Positions 21,621 to 34,152 of a stretch of DNA of 64,000 nt are shown here, piece by piece; within the stretch, counting starts at the first letter, position 1, and each line of letters starts with the position of its first letter. The notes under the pieces were generated by a model. The model saw only the letters and a list, made by a program, of their open reading frames with translations. It made no database searches and had not been told where the DNA came from. Both the position numbers and the translations under genes were made by a program. Source of the DNA: Calendula officinalis (lineage: Eukaryota; Streptophyta; Magnoliopsida; Asterales; Asteraceae); contig OY970825.1 in the NCBI GenBank assembly GCA_963853835.1, forward strand, positions 30,876,835 to 30,940,834. The letters are read 5' to 3'.

Positions 21621-22800
21621 ATGTCTTATTATAACAAAATGGTGAGAACTAGAAGTGCAAGAGGCCCACTTGATCAAGGGCAAGATTCGAATAACGTTGT
21701 CATCGAACCGGTGTTTGGTCCTCAACCTAGGGAAGGGGAGGAAAATTCGGGTGTTGAAAGGAACACTCACACCCCGGTCACCGTAGAACACCTCCAAACT
21801 ATGTTCAATCAAATGAGGGACATAGTGAACGAGGATGTGAACCGAATCCTCAATGAGCATAAGGCACGTGAAAGGCGGGAGGAATCTCCACCCCGCACGA
21901 AAAGCAAGTCAAGTAGTGTTGCTCAAACCGAGAGGTCTTCAACGGAAGAAGAGGAGAGTGACCCCGAGCCGAGGGAAAGGAAGGGGTGCACGTACAAGAA
22001 CTTTGTGGCTTTTAAGCCCGATAACTATTATGGTAGCTCCGAACCGAAAGTCACGATCCGTTGGATCCGAGAAACTGAACAAGTCCTTGAAGCTAGTAAA
22101 TGCAAGGAAGGTGATATGGTGATCTATGCTTCTCGGTTACTGAAAGATGAGGCCCTCGTGTGGTGGGATACCTTGTATGAAACGTTGGGAAAAAGGGCGA
22201 TGTACAAGATGACGTGGGATGAGTTTGTGAAACGGTTGAAGGCAAAGTTTTGCCCCGAGAGAAATTTGTAGAAACTTCAAGAAGAGTTTGTTCATTTGAA
22301 GAAAGGTGGTTTGAGTGTCGATGAGTACACTAAGAAGTTCACGGGATTAATCCCGTTTGTAATCAAATTGTATCCGGATGAGAGGTCCCGGATTGTTCGG
22401 TATGCTAATGGACTCCCGTGGGAGTATGAGTTGGAAGTAAAGAGGGCCGCCACACTAGATGAGGCTATTAGTGCGGCGAGGAATGTGGAGGAGGTGGGCC
22501 AAAGGAGAATCAATGAGAGGCCAAAGTTTGAAAAGTTTGAGAAGAGGAAGTTTAAGGGGAGCTCGGGTTCGGTGAAGAAAGGAAAGTTCACCCCGACCTT
22601 CGCTAAGCAAGCAAGTGTGGGTGCTTGTAAGAAGTGTGGCAAAGACCACAAGGGGGAATGTTTGGCGGATTCAAAGTCGTGTTTCAAATGTGGAAGGCCG
22701 GGGATATGGCAAGGGATTGCCGGGCCAAACCATTGGATGAAATCGAGTGCTATTCGTGCCATGAAAAAGGGCACTATAGCAATGCATGCCCGAAGAAGGG
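21621..22800 (+). pseudogene. gag: Gypsy gag (disrupted)
   Basis: The frame starts at ATG 21621 or, more likely, 21639 (MVRTRSARG). It carries the retrotransposon gag core (FKPDNYYGSSEPKVTIRWIR ... WWDTLYETLGKRAM) and CCHC-type knuckles near 22625 (CKKCGKDHKGEC), 22680 (CFKCG...) and 22748 (CYSCHEKGHYSNAC). An in-frame TAG at 22269-22271 interrupts the core, and a frameshift near 22700 falls within the knuckle region, so the last knuckle is in another frame. Function would be particle assembly and RNA binding. It runs directly into protease. Confidence 0.9.
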
Positions 22801-25800
22801 AAGCGAGACCATGGTGTCGACCGCTCAAAAGAAAGCAGAGCCGACAAAGGTCAAGGGACGGTCCTTCCAACTTACCCGAGATGAAGCCAAAGAAGTTCAC
22901 GATGTCGTTTCAGGTACCCTACTCGTAAATTCTATTCCCGCCCGGATCTTATTTGATCTGGGTGCTACTTATTCATTTGTGTCGCATGACTTTGTTGTGG
23001 TTTTGAATGTGCCATTAGAACTCCTTGATGAAATTTATGATATAGAAATTGCGGATGGTAAAACCTCCATAGTTCAACATATGTGTCGAAATTGTGAATT
23101 GGAAATTGATGGGAAAAAGTTTAAGGTGAATTTATTACCCATGGAAATTGCGGGTTTTGATATAGTTATAGGTATGGATTGGTTGGGTGAGAATCAAGCA
23201 AAGATTTTATGCGGGAAAAAAGATAGTCTCGATTAGGACTCCCTACAATGAAAAAGATTATGTGTATGGTGAGAGACGACACCATTTACCATGTCTTATG
23301 ACCGCGGTTAAAGCTAGGAAATGTTTAGCCAAAGGGTGTTCGTCCTTTTTAGCATATGTGTTAGATGGAAGGAAAGAGAAGAAGACGGTGGAAAATGTTA
23401 AGGTGATTCGGGATTTTCCCGAGGTATTTCCCGACGATTTACCGGGATTGCCACCGGAGAGGCAAGTAGAATTCCGTATTGATTTAGTTCCGGGAGCGAC
23501 GCCGATAGCTCGTGCTCCATACCGTTTGGCTCCCACCGAAATGCGGGAATTGATGTCCCAATTGCAAGAGTTACTCGACAAAGGATTTATTCGTCCTAGC
23601 TCATCTCCATGGGGTGCGCCCGTATTGTTTGTTAAGAAGAAAGACGGTTCAATGAGAATGTGCATCGACTACCGAGAGTTGAACAAGATGACTATTAAGA
23701 ACCGATACCCGTTGCCTAGGATCGACGACTTGTTTGATCAACTTCAAGGTGCCGACTATTTCTCGAAGATCGATTTGAGGTCGGGTTACCATCAAGTTTG
23801 AGTGAAAGAGGGAGATGCCGAGAAGACGGCGTTTCGTACGCGTTATGGACATTACGAGTTTTTGGTAATGCCATTCGGGTTGACTAATGCACCGGCCATT
23901 TTTATGGACCTTATGAATCGGGTTTGCAAACCATTCCTCGACAAGTTTCTTATCGTATTTATTGACGATATTCTTATTTATTCAAAGACCGAAGAAGAAC
24001 ACGAGAGTCATCTAAGACAAACGTTAGAAGTGCTACAACGAGAGAGATTGTATGCTAAGTTTTCTAAATGTGAATTTTGGATTCGAGAAGTCCAATTCCT
24101 TGGTCATGTCGTGTCCCGAGAAGGAATCAAAGTTGACCCGTCGAAGATTGAAGCGGTTATGAAGTGGGAACCGCCACGAACTCCAACCGAAGTGAGAAGT
24201 TTTCTCGGCCTTGCCGGATATTACCGTCGATTTATTCAAGACTTTTCCCGAGTGGCGACACCACTCACATTGTTGACCCGAAAGAGTAGTGAGTTTGTGT
24301 GGGGAGAAAAACAAGAAAATGCATTTACCATATTAAAGGAAAAATGGTGTAACGCCCCGGTTCTCACGTTACCCGAAGGGATGGAAGACTTCGTCGTGTA
24401 TAGTGATGCTTCACATAAAGGTTTGGGTTGTGTTTTGATGCAACGAGGGAAAGTGATTGCCTACGCCTTGAGACAACTAAAGAATGCAGAAGAAAGGTAC
24501 ACGACTCATGATTTAGAATTGGCGGCGATAGTGTTTGCTTTAAAGTTATGGAGACACTACTTATACGGTACGAGGTGTACGTTATATACGGATCACAAGA
24601 GTCTTCAATACGTTTTTACTCAAAAAGACTTAAATATGAGGCAAAGAAGATGGATCGAATTGATACAAGATTATGATTGTGAGATTGTTTACCATGCGGG
24701 GAAGGCCAACGTGGTAGCCGACGCCTTGAGCCGAAAAGTATATGAAAAGCCGAATAAAGGGAAGTTAACACGTATTGAAGTAGTATCGAGTATAGTAGAA
24801 CGAATCAAGAATGCCCAACGGGAAGTGATGGGAAAAGATGAGTTAAGGCAAGAGCGTTTGGGAAAGAACCAACATTTTGTGGAAAACAAGCAAGGGTTGA
24901 AAACCGTTGGTGGTCGGATATGGGTTCCCAAGTTCGGGGGTACCCGAAAGGAGTTACTAACCGATGTTCATAAGTCCAAGTATTCGATCCACCCGGGAAG
25001 TACGAAAACGTACCAAGATATGAAGAAGATGTAATGGTGGCCCGGGATGAAGGCAAGAGTGGCAAAGTATATTTCTAAATGTGCCACGTGTGCACAAGTA
25101 AAAGCCGAGCATCAAGTGCCTTACGGGGTAACTCAATCGTTACAAATCCCGGCCGGTAAATGGGATGACATAACAATGGATTTTATTGTTGGATTGCCAA
25201 AGACGAGCAAGAACCACGACGCCATTTGGGTCATTGTCGACCGGTTGACCAAAAGCGCATTATTCTTGGCAATTCGGGAAACCATGCCACTTGAGAAGTT
25301 GGCAAAATTGTATGTGGATGAAGTGGTAAGACTTCATGGAGTCCCGTTGTCAATTGTATCCGATAGAGATGCGAGGTTTACCTCGAGATTTTGGAGATCG
25401 TTGCAAGAAGAATTGGGAACGAAATTGCGGTTGAGTACGGCTTACCACCCGCAAACCGATGGTCAAAGTTGAAGAACTATTCAAACGGTTGAGGATATGC
25501 TAAGATCGTGTGTGCTAGATTTTGGAGGTAAATCGGATGAACATTTACCGTTAGTTGAGTTCTCCTACAATAATAGTTACCAATCGACTGTTAAAATGCC
25601 GCCTTATGAGGCGTTATATGGAAGGAAATGTAGAAGTCCATCGTGTTGGCTTGAAGCGGGTGAGACGAAACTCACGGGTCCCGAGATTGTGAAGTTGACT
25701 AATGAAAAGATTGGGATAATCCAAACCAATATGAAAATCGCCCAAGATCGACAAAGAAGCTACTCGGGTTTGAAAAAGAGACCATATGATTTGAATGTTG

Positions 25801-26246
25801 GAGACATGGTGATGTTGAAAGTATCGCCTTGGAAAGGCGTAATGCGGTTTGGTAAGAAAGGCAAATTGAGCCCAAGGTATGTTGGCCCGTTTAAGATTTT
25901 GAAACGGGTCAGTTTGCAAGCTTTCAAGTTAGAACTCCCACCCGAACTTCAAGGTGTTCACGATACGTTTCATGTAAGTTATTTGAAGAAGTTCGTGGGT
26001 GAGGTTGAAAATATAATTCCGTTACAAGAGTTGCGGGTGGATGCCCCGAACCGATTGATTAAGGAACCCGAAGCCATACTAGAGTCAAAAACCAAGAAAC
26101 TTCGGAATAAAGAAATTGAATTGGTGTTGGTCAAGTGGAAGCATTCACTTGGGCCGAACTTGACTTGGGAAGTCAAGGACGAGATTCGGAAAAGATACCC
26201 GAACTTCGTGAATTATGATGAGATTCCGAGGACGGAATCTCCTTAA
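22801..26246 (+). pseudogene. pol: Gypsy pol: protease, reverse transcriptase, RNase H, integrase, chromodomain-like tail (disrupted)
   Basis: Protease lies at about 22920-23190 (LFDLGATYSFVS); the usual D-S-G or D-T-G triad reads D-L-G. Reverse transcriptase spans about 23470-24200, with VLFVKKKDGSMRMCIDYR, LPRIDDLFDQL and the catalytic FIDDILIYS. RNase H (VVYSDASHKGLGCVLMQ) and its TDHKSLQY motif follow, then integrase from about 25047 (DFIVGLPKTSK, IVSDRDARFTSRFW), and a chromodomain-like end (LVKWKHS...TWEVKDEI). A frameshift lies near 23210, and stops lie at 23799-23801 (TGA in reverse transcriptase, probably from CGA), 25032-25034 (TAA) and 25469-25471 (TGA, in integrase). Integrase after reverse transcriptase marks Ty3/gypsy. 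The product would be inactive. Confidence 0.93.
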
Positions 26247-26258
26247 GGGGTAGATAGT
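26240..26258 (+). promoter_or_regulatory. Polypurine tract of the gypsy element
   Basis: A purine-rich stretch around AAGGGGTAGATAG sits directly before the 3' LTR and would prime plus-strand synthesis. Confidence 0.6.
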
Positions 26259-27917
26259 TGTAACGACCCGAATTTTTGTAAATAAATAAATTGTACAAAA
26301 ATATGTTAAATAAGGATAAATCGTTTAAAGAACGTAGGAATTGGTTTCGTGTCATTTGGACACCGTACGAGAAAGTTATGGGCGAAACCGGGTCGAGCCA
26401 AAGATAAAAAACTGCAGCCTGTGCTACGTGTGAAGTTCACGGCGCGAACTTAGTTCGCGATCGTGATGTCGGGGCACCGATTTTGGCAGTCTGGCGCGAA
26501 GTAGTTCTCGATCACTTACCGATAGCGAAGTTCGCGTATTCAGCAGAGTTCACGACGCGAACTTGATGGCGATCGTGAACTCCATTTCGACACCAGCATT
26601 AAAGTCGGGAATTTTCATTTATTACACCCTAAAACCCTAGTTTTTCCCTCTCATTGTGTGTGAACGATTTCTGAGTGAAAGGGGACGTTTGGAGCTCATT
26701 CTTCATCAAATCTTGGTGATTCTTGCTCCTTATTGAAGAACAAAGGTAAATCTTCAATCCTCTTGTGTTATAAGTCTTAGATTTAAGTATGGAAGCTTGA
26801 ATCATAAACCCTAGTTATGGATTTGTTCATGAATGGTTAAATGGAAGTAATATAACTTAGATCTATGGTATTTTAACAAGGAAAACGTGGTCATGTTATG
26901 GATACACGAAAATGTGGTGATTTGTGAATTTAGGGTTTGGTAACTTTGGGGAAAATGGTGCTAGTAGTTGACTAGCCATGGATTATGTAGTTAGTATAGA
27001 TGATTAATGCAAACCATTGTATTGGTTTTGATAATAGGTTATCGGTTGGAAGATTTGAGGCATTCAAATCTTGAGAAGTGATATTGGCGTTTAAGGAACA
27101 CGACAATTGGTTAAGCTTGGCTAAGGTGAGTACATGTGAACTTTCAAAACTGAGTACATAGTTAGTAAATGCTTTATGATTAAATGTTTTTATCGAGTCT
27201 TTAAGTAATTTAGTTATTTATGTGATTTATGACGAATTGCTTACATGATGATGAAATGATTAATTGAATGAGAAATGATGGAGCTATAGGCTCATAATGA
27301 AAAGAGAAAAGTGATGATGATGATGTTGTTGTCCCTAGGGCCGTAGTAGATTGGAGGCATTCTGGTTATTACGGTACCTTTAGGTTAGTGGTAGATTGGA
27401 GGCATTCCGATTACCCAATACCTAAGAGTCCCGGTAGATTGGAGGCATTCCGGTTACCGTGGATATGATGGTCTTGATAGATTGGAGGCATTCCGATTAT
27501 CTTGACATTGGCCAAATGATGAAAGTAATGAAGTGACCCAAACGAACCTAGTAATATTATTTTAAGCTTAAATGATATTATTTGACTAGTTGTTTATCGG
27601 GTCTAAAACCCATGTATCTCACGAGGCAATTTTGTCTCACGTACTATGTTTGTGTTTTTGCTATTTACTCAGGTTCGGGATCGAAGATCTAGGAGGCCCG
27701 TTTAGAAGAGGCCTTGTTGAGATTAGCTCGGTGTTGATGATTAGAGTCCTTATCCTATGGTTAAGATATAATTTGTAACACCGTTTTTGTAAACTCTGAT
27801 AATCTCGAACAGGAAACCTCTTCGTTTTTGTAAAACCGGCATTTGATGTTGATACAATATTATGTATTTCTGGATTAAATGATATTTAAATGTTGTTTTG
27901 AAAATTGAGGTGTTACA
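26259..27917 (+). repeat. 3' LTR of the gypsy element
   Basis: The 1,659-base LTR is about 98% identical to 19745-21401 by eye, with mostly single-base changes. It begins TGTAACGACCCG and ends GTGTTACA before the ACAAA duplication. Confidence 0.95.
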
Positions 27918-27922
27918 ACAAA

Positions 27923-29500
27923 CAATAAAATTTAATGAGCCAAAAGAGTTCAGATCATACAAGTCAAAAGTGGGTCTCGGAGCTGAGAATACCCGTCCTT
28001 TGGAAAAAGCTGCTGATGTTCTTCCCACACTATACAATTACGATTACATGAACTTGGGAATATGGCAAAGCTTCCTTCATATGCCCGATGAAGAAGCAGA
28101 AATTGAATAGTTCAACAGGGAAAAGGAAGAAAATGCTCAAATTAGCTTCAATTATGATGACTTAAACTCAACATACGAAAAGAAGAAAGCAAAATTTGAA
28201 CACAACAAATATTTTCCAATCATCACACCAGCTGAATTTTCCATTCCTGAAAATGAAGTGTTAAAACAAATCAAAGAACCAAAGCTTTATGTTCCACCAT
28301 TAATTTTAGAAAAGAAAATTGTATAATTAGAATCTGAATTTGATGAAACACAAAAGATCTTTGATAAAGAAAAAGAAAATCTTCAAAACAAAATACATAA
28401 TTTAGAGGACACCATTATAGAATTAAAACCTAAAACGAACAAAATTGTTTCTCAAAATTCTAAATCCTCTTTATTAGGACCGGCACCAGTAAATCCAGTT
28501 CCAACCATCTTGAAGAGAAGCTCTAATCCACCTGTTTTGAATCTTGCAGATCGAAGATTAGAGTCTCAGAGGAAGAGGTCCATGGAGCAAGCTGAAGTCA
28601 AAAGAGCCATGCAGTCAAAGAAGTCTACTCAGACTGGATCTAGTATGCTAAAGAAGCCTAGTCTACTTAAGAAGTCTAGTCCACCTAAGTCTGTAGTTTC
28701 ATCTTTTTCTGTTAAAAATAAATGTAATGACTCTAGATAGTTTATTTCTCCGAAAGAAGTTTATGGCATTGTTTATGATTCTGCAGTTTATCGTCCTGTT
28801 AATTACACTATTAATGGCGTAAATTTAATTATTAAAACTGATAAAAATGGCAAAAAGGTTTATTATGATAGAAAAACTGATAAACCAATTTCTCAATATG
28901 ATGAAAAATATTTTATTAAAATAGATGCTCCTTGTGGTAAAAGACACGATGTTTTTGGTAAACGTCGTGAAATCATTCAATCTTGCACAACTTGCTATCC
29001 AGATCCATGCAAATCAATAAACTCACGACCAGTAAAATCTACCGTTACACGTCCTTTCAAACCAACCTCTGAAAAATCTTCATCTCATCGTCGTCTCGTG
29101 TATCGGGCTGTTTCTAAACAAACATCGTCAAACTCAGAGTCTCCATCAAAAGCTCAAAAGATAACTTCCAAACAATCAAAGAAATCTTCTCAAACTTCTG
29201 TCTCCCATCTGCCTTCTCGCCGCACGTCTTCTCAAGGAAACTCTGCACAAAAGTCAAAACCGTCAGTTTCCTCAAAAGGCGACAAACCGTCCGCTAAACC
29301 GAATACTCATGTGAAACACAATTGGATTAAAAATGAAAAATCTCATTGGATTATTCAATCCTCTGAAACATCATTCAAATGGGTCATCAATACTGAAATG
29401 CCTCCTAGCAGTTCGCCAAAGCTCTAAATTGAGCATCTCATAAAATCTGCATAAAACATCTGTCACTAATCGTTCTGGACCCATACATGATTGGGTACCT
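27923..29500 (+). pseudogene. Element A gag, C-terminal extension (resumes after the gypsy insertion)
   Basis: The frame continues the gag split at 19739. It is a hydrophilic, Lys/Glu/Ser-rich region with predicted coil-like stretches (LESEFDETQKIFDKEKENLQ) and a basic Ser/Lys-rich part (29098-29427). This long extension between the zinc knuckle and protease is typical of Sireviruses; a related tail occurs in element D (58226-58866, minus). In-frame stops lie near 28108-28110, 28324 and 28738-28740. No enzymatic domain was recognised. Confidence 0.75.
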
Positions 29501-29519
29501 AAAATGTTTTATTTGTTTT

Positions 29520-32500
29520 ATGTAGAATATATGGTACCTCGACTCGGGCTGTTCAAGGCACATGACAGGGAACACAAATTTATTGACTAATTTTCGTCAC
29601 AAATATCTGGGAACGGTCAAATTTGGAAATGATCATTTAGCTGCTATTTTAGGACTTGGTGACATCATTCATCCAAATCTTATTATCAGAAATGTTGCTT
29701 TTGTCAAAGATCTCTCACATAATCTCTTTAGCATCGGTAAATTCTGTGACAAAACTATGGAAGTCAACTTTCGCACAAAAAAGTGTGCTATTCGTACATA
29801 TGATGGATAAGAACTTCTTACCGGAACCCGTGATACGAACCTTTTCACCATTAATCTTAATGATGTTGTTCCACTGGATGAAGTATGTCTCGTATCAAAA
29901 GCTACTTCCAATGAGTCATGGTTATGGCATCGCCGTTTGTCTCATCTTAACTTCAAAACCATGAACAAACTCGTAAAAGTAGGACATGTGTCTGGATTAC
30001 CTGATGTTGCGTTTGAAAAAGATCATAAATGTTCATCATGTGAATTGGGAAAAATGACCAAAAAGTCTCACAAACCTAAACCGGCTCCAAGTACTTCCAA
30101 ACCTCTTGAACTACTGCATATGGATTTATGTGGTCCAATGAGCGTTCAAAGTCTTGCTGGTAAAAGATATGTTTTGGTTATGGTTGATGACTATTCAAGG
30201 TATACATGGGTTCATTTCCTTCGCTCAAAGGATGAAACTGCAAAGCTCATCATCTCATTCATCAAGAAAACCCAAGTGAACCTGGAATAAAATGTTCAAA
30301 CAATCCGTACCGACAATGGTACTGAATTCAAGAATCAGGTCCTTGACTCTTATCTTGAATCTGCTGGCATCACCCATCAGAGTTCCGCTGCACGAACTCC
30401 GCAACAGAACGGTGTTGTTGAAAGACGAAACCATACCTTAGTGGAAGCTGCTCGTATGATGCTTTCATTCTCAAAACTTCCTCTGTCTCTATGGGCAGAA
30501 GCCATCAGCACCGCCTGTTTTACTCAAAACCGCTCAATAATAAACAAAACATAGAACAAAACTCCATATGAGCTCATCAACAATCGAATACCAAATGTAT
30601 ACTTCTTCCACATCTTTGGTAGTCGATGCTTCATCCTGAATGATAAAGATAAATTCAACAAGTTTGAAGAGAAAGCTAAGGAAGGAGTCTTTATTGGATA
30701 TTCAAAGGAATCAGCCTCATTCAGAATTTACAACCGATCCACAAGAATGGTCAGAGAAAGTGTTAATGTATCATTCGATGAAACATTCCCGCTTGATTCG
30801 GGGTCAACTGGCATTAAAAGACCTCCACCCACAACCTCCTATAATCATTCAACATCTCTGAATGATCTTGAAATCCTATTTGAACACTTCTATGACGAAT
30901 ATCACAACGTCAGACACACACCTCCACCCCCACCCCCACCCTCACCTCCGGCAGATGTTCAATCAATCACTGCTCCGGAAATCAACACTCCATCACCAAA
31001 TGAATCCCCATCACCTACCTCACCTACTCCAACCTCACCAATACCCACAGCAAATGTTGACCCTTCAACATCAACACAAGGAACTCAATCTACACCAGTC
31101 GATCTTCCCCCTCCGTCAGATATTATCGCTCCACTGGTGATTGACTTCTCCAAATTCCATCTTCCATGTGTTGAACCACCACCTCAGATCAACCCCCGAA
31201 ATCCTGAAACTGCAATCATACCACATCCTGCTTTCACTGATAATTCCAACGTTAACCCTGGTCAACTCCCACTTCCTCATTCTACTAAGTGGACAAAGGA
31301 ACATCCTTTGGATCTAATCATCGGAAACCTAGAGTCCTCCGTCCAAACTAGAAGGGCTACAGCGGATGAATGTCACCATGTCTCATTCTTAAGTTCCACT
31401 GAACCTAAGAAAGTTAGTGAAGCTCTTTCAGATCCAGACTGGATAATTGCAATGCAAGAAGAAATCAATCAATTCGAAAGATTAAAGTCTGGCGCTTAGT
31501 TCCAAAGACTCCAGGATCATCCGTCATGGGAACTAAGTGGATCTTCAAAAACAAGAAAGACGAAAATGGAATTGTCATTCGTAACAAAGCAAGGTTGGTT
31601 GCTAAGGGTTACGCTCAACAGGAAGGCATTGATTACGAAGAAACATTTGCTCCTGTTGCTCGTATTGAAGCCATTCACATTTTCCTAGCATATGCAGCTC
31701 ACAAAAATTTTACTATCTATCAAATGGATGTAAAAACGGCATTCTTAAATGGTATTCTGAAAGAAGAGGTGTTTGTCCATCAACCAGAAGGGTTTGTAGA
31801 TCCCAAATTTCCAAATCATGTTTATGTCCTCGACAAAGCTCTATATGGTTTAAAACAGGCCCCTCGGGCATGGTATGATGTTCTTTCCAAGTTCTTGGTC
31901 GAATCTGGTTTTTTGAAAGGAAAAGTAGATACCACTCTATTTATCAAACGTCAAGGGGAAGATATCATATTAATTCAGATCTATGTCGATGGCATCATCT
32001 TTGGTTCTGCAAATTCAAAATACTGCAAAAGCTTCTCTGATCTAATGGTTAAACGGTTTGAGATGAGTATGATGGGGGAAATGAACTTTTTCCTAGGTCT
32101 TCAGGTTCGTCAACTTCCAACTGGCATGTTCATCAATCAATCAAAGTATATCTCTGATCTGCTGACGAAGTATCTAATGGACGACTGTAAACCTATTGCA
32201 ACACCGATGTCCACGACCACCAAACTAAATGTTGATCTGGATGGTAAGCCGGTAGATGTAACAAACTATCGGGGTATGATTGGATCACTACTTTACTTAA
32301 CGGCCAGTCGTCTGGACATCATGTTTTCCACATGCATCTGTGCTCGGTATCAGGCTGCCCCTAAAGAGTCTCACTTTCTAGCAGTCAAACGAATCTTCCG
32401 TTACCTTAAAGGAACCAGAGATCTTGGTCTTTAGTACCCAAAGGAGACCTCGTTTGATCTTTCTGCTTCTCTGATGCTGATCATGCTGGGTGTATGATGG

Positions 32501-33078
32501 ACAAGAAGAGTACATCTGGAGGAGTTCAATTTTTGGGAGATAAGCTAGTCAGCTGGTCATCAAGAAAGCAAAACTGTGTCTCACTATCAATAGCTGAAGC
32601 AGAATATGTTGTGGCCGCTAGCTGTCTGTCCCAGGTGATATGGATGCAATCACAATTAAAGGACCATGGCTTTTCCTATAGCCACATTCCTTTATATTGT
32701 GATTCCAGAAGTGCAATTGCAATATCTTGCAATCCAGTTCAACATTCTAAAACTAAACATATCGATCTTCGATATCATTTTATCAAAGATCACGTTGAAC
32801 TGGGTAATGTTGTATTGTACTTCGTATCCGCCGATTTTCAATTGGCTGATTTGTTTACCAAGGCTTTGGACGAAAAACGTTTTAATTATCTGGTCTCAAA
32901 GCTTGGTATGCTAAATCTCAAAACTAAATTGTGTTCAATTCTTATTTTTCAATTAGTTAAATCGTTGCATTCTTCGTATCATCGTCATGACTTTCAAGAA
33001 ACTCGTCTTGAAACCCGGTCGTCCAAAGTCGTCATCGGTCAAGGGGGAGCAACTAATCATCAGTCAAGGGGGAGCTGA
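29520..33078 (+). pseudogene. pol: Element A pol: protease, integrase, reverse transcriptase, RNase H (disrupted)
   Basis: Protease begins near 29529 (WYLDSGCSRHMTG). The pre-integrase zinc region follows (LWHRRLSHLNF; CSSCELGKMTKKS), then integrase (LLHMDLCGPMSV; TDNGTEFKN; PQQNGVVERRNHT, so the D-D-E residues are visible). A Pro/Ser/Thr-rich linker precedes reverse transcriptase (31526-32434). The catalytic box reads YVDG instead of YVDD. RNase H follows (SIAEAEYVVAASC; KHIDLRYHFIKDHV). Stops in frame lie at 29808-29810, 30288-30290, 30552-30554 and 32432-32434, with frameshifts near 31485 and 32465. Integrase before reverse transcriptase marks Ty1/copia. It encodes no working enzyme now. 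Confidence 0.93.
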
Positions 33079-33080
33079 CG
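33035..33080 (+). promoter_or_regulatory. Paired CAAGGGGGAGC motifs at the end of pol
   Basis: CAGTCAAGGGGGAGC occurs twice, 23 bases apart, just before and across the end of the pol frame. Repeated polypurine-tract-like motifs after pol are a known Sirevirus feature; the role is thought to be extra priming or processing sites. Confidence 0.7.
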
Positions 33081-33424
33081 ATAGAAGTTTTCCTTATTTT
33101 TAATTATTAAGTTTTTCTTTTAATTTTAAATTAAAATTTTTCATTTACAAATTTCCTTTCATTTTTCTTAAATTTAAATTCTTCATTTTTCAAAATTTAT
33201 CCTCGGGCCGAAAACATCACTGTTCCGGGCCCGAGGTTCAAGTCGGTTCAACTGTTCGGCATCCCTCCTATAAATAGTCATCACCGAACACCCTTTCTCC
33301 TATTCTACTCTCTTCTCGTCTACACACACTAAACACACCACGCGAAACACACACTGAACCCCGATCTTCGATTCACTTCATCAAATCCGCTCAAACCTGT
33401 TCCAAATCACTAGCAATGCCCGAT
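33081..33424 (+). promoter_or_regulatory. Promoter-like leader of the third ORF, with TATAAATAG box
   Basis: After an AT-rich stretch the DNA becomes GC-richer at about 33196, with degenerate CGGGCCGAA words. TATAAATAG lies at 33269-33277, followed about 30 bases on by a CT-rich leader (ctcctattctactctcttctcg) and CA-rich sequence to ATG 33416. The arrangement is that of a plant gene core promoter and 5' leader. The leader continues across two insertions at 40762-40856 and 43368-43952. Whether it is transcribed is not shown by sequence. Confidence 0.5.
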
Positions 33425-34140
33425 TGTTAGTGATTTACGGTTTAATCAAAGAAACACGCAACGGAAATATAACATAAATCACCAAACAAGGATCTACATA
33501 TTGACAATATAATTAAGCATATAATACAAAGAGTTAGGATGAAAATCATACCCTTGAAGCCTTTGATTACGCTAATGATTGAGAAAGAATAACTCCAAGA
33601 ATTCAATGTAGAATTCCTCTAATGGTATCCACACTACACCATATCAAGAACACCAAATAGGATGCTAGTCCCTTAATCAAGAATCAAAATCAAAACAAAG
33701 AATAGACTTTGTTTCTCCACGTGATAAAAAAAAAGGATTCTATTTTGTTCCTTTTTCTTTTCATGAGTTATCTTAGACAAACCAACAACCACAAGACTTT
33801 TCCTTGAAATGTTATGCGGCCGTGATTTGGGAGTGGGAGAGATTAGGGTTAATCTTTCTTGTTCCCTAAACTAAGTATATATTCCCTATTTACAAGTTAG
33901 GAGATATGACACTTAGCCCCTTATACTTTTGATTCTTTATGATTACTCACTAATACGTTTTAACTTAACAATTAATTAAAACACAACTAGCCAAGTAATC
34001 AAAGTTTATATAAATAATATAATTACCCTAATTATATTATATATATTAAATGGTGTATGGTGTATAAGTGTGTGACCCTTTAGGCTCACACGCGTCTAGC
34101 CATATAACTATATGTCATGTACGTAAATCATATTCCAACA
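33425..34140 (-). repeat. LTR of element F (3' LTR on the minus strand)
   Basis: The 716-base LTR reads TGTTAGTGATTTACGG at its left end and ends ATTCCAACA on the plus strand. It matches 40044-40761 throughout. Confidence 0.93.
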
Positions 34141-34152
34141 GCTCCCACTTGC
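34141..34152 (-). promoter_or_regulatory. Polypurine tract of element F
   Basis: GCTCCCACTTGC on the plus strand, so GCAAGTGGGAGC on the element's coding strand, directly before the LTR. Confidence 0.75.

Larger units (their letters stand above)
19745..27917 (+). mobile_element. Ty3/gypsy chromovirus (probably Tekay/Del type), inserted in A
   Basis: This 8,173-base element has long LTRs (19745-21401 and 26259-27917), a tRNA-Met primer site, gag, protease, reverse transcriptase, RNase H, integrase and a C-terminal chromodomain-like tail. It is flanked by ACAAA (19740-19744 and 27918-27922), a perfect 5-bp duplication, and it splits A's gag. I counted about 27 differences between the LTRs by eye, roughly 98% identity, so the insertion is fairly recent. 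The reading frames nonetheless hold four stops and two frameshifts. Confidence 0.95.

Noticed and set aside
22292..22900. Minus-strand frame of 202 codons in the gypsy gag region
   Set aside because: Antisense to a clear gag and zinc-knuckle frame.
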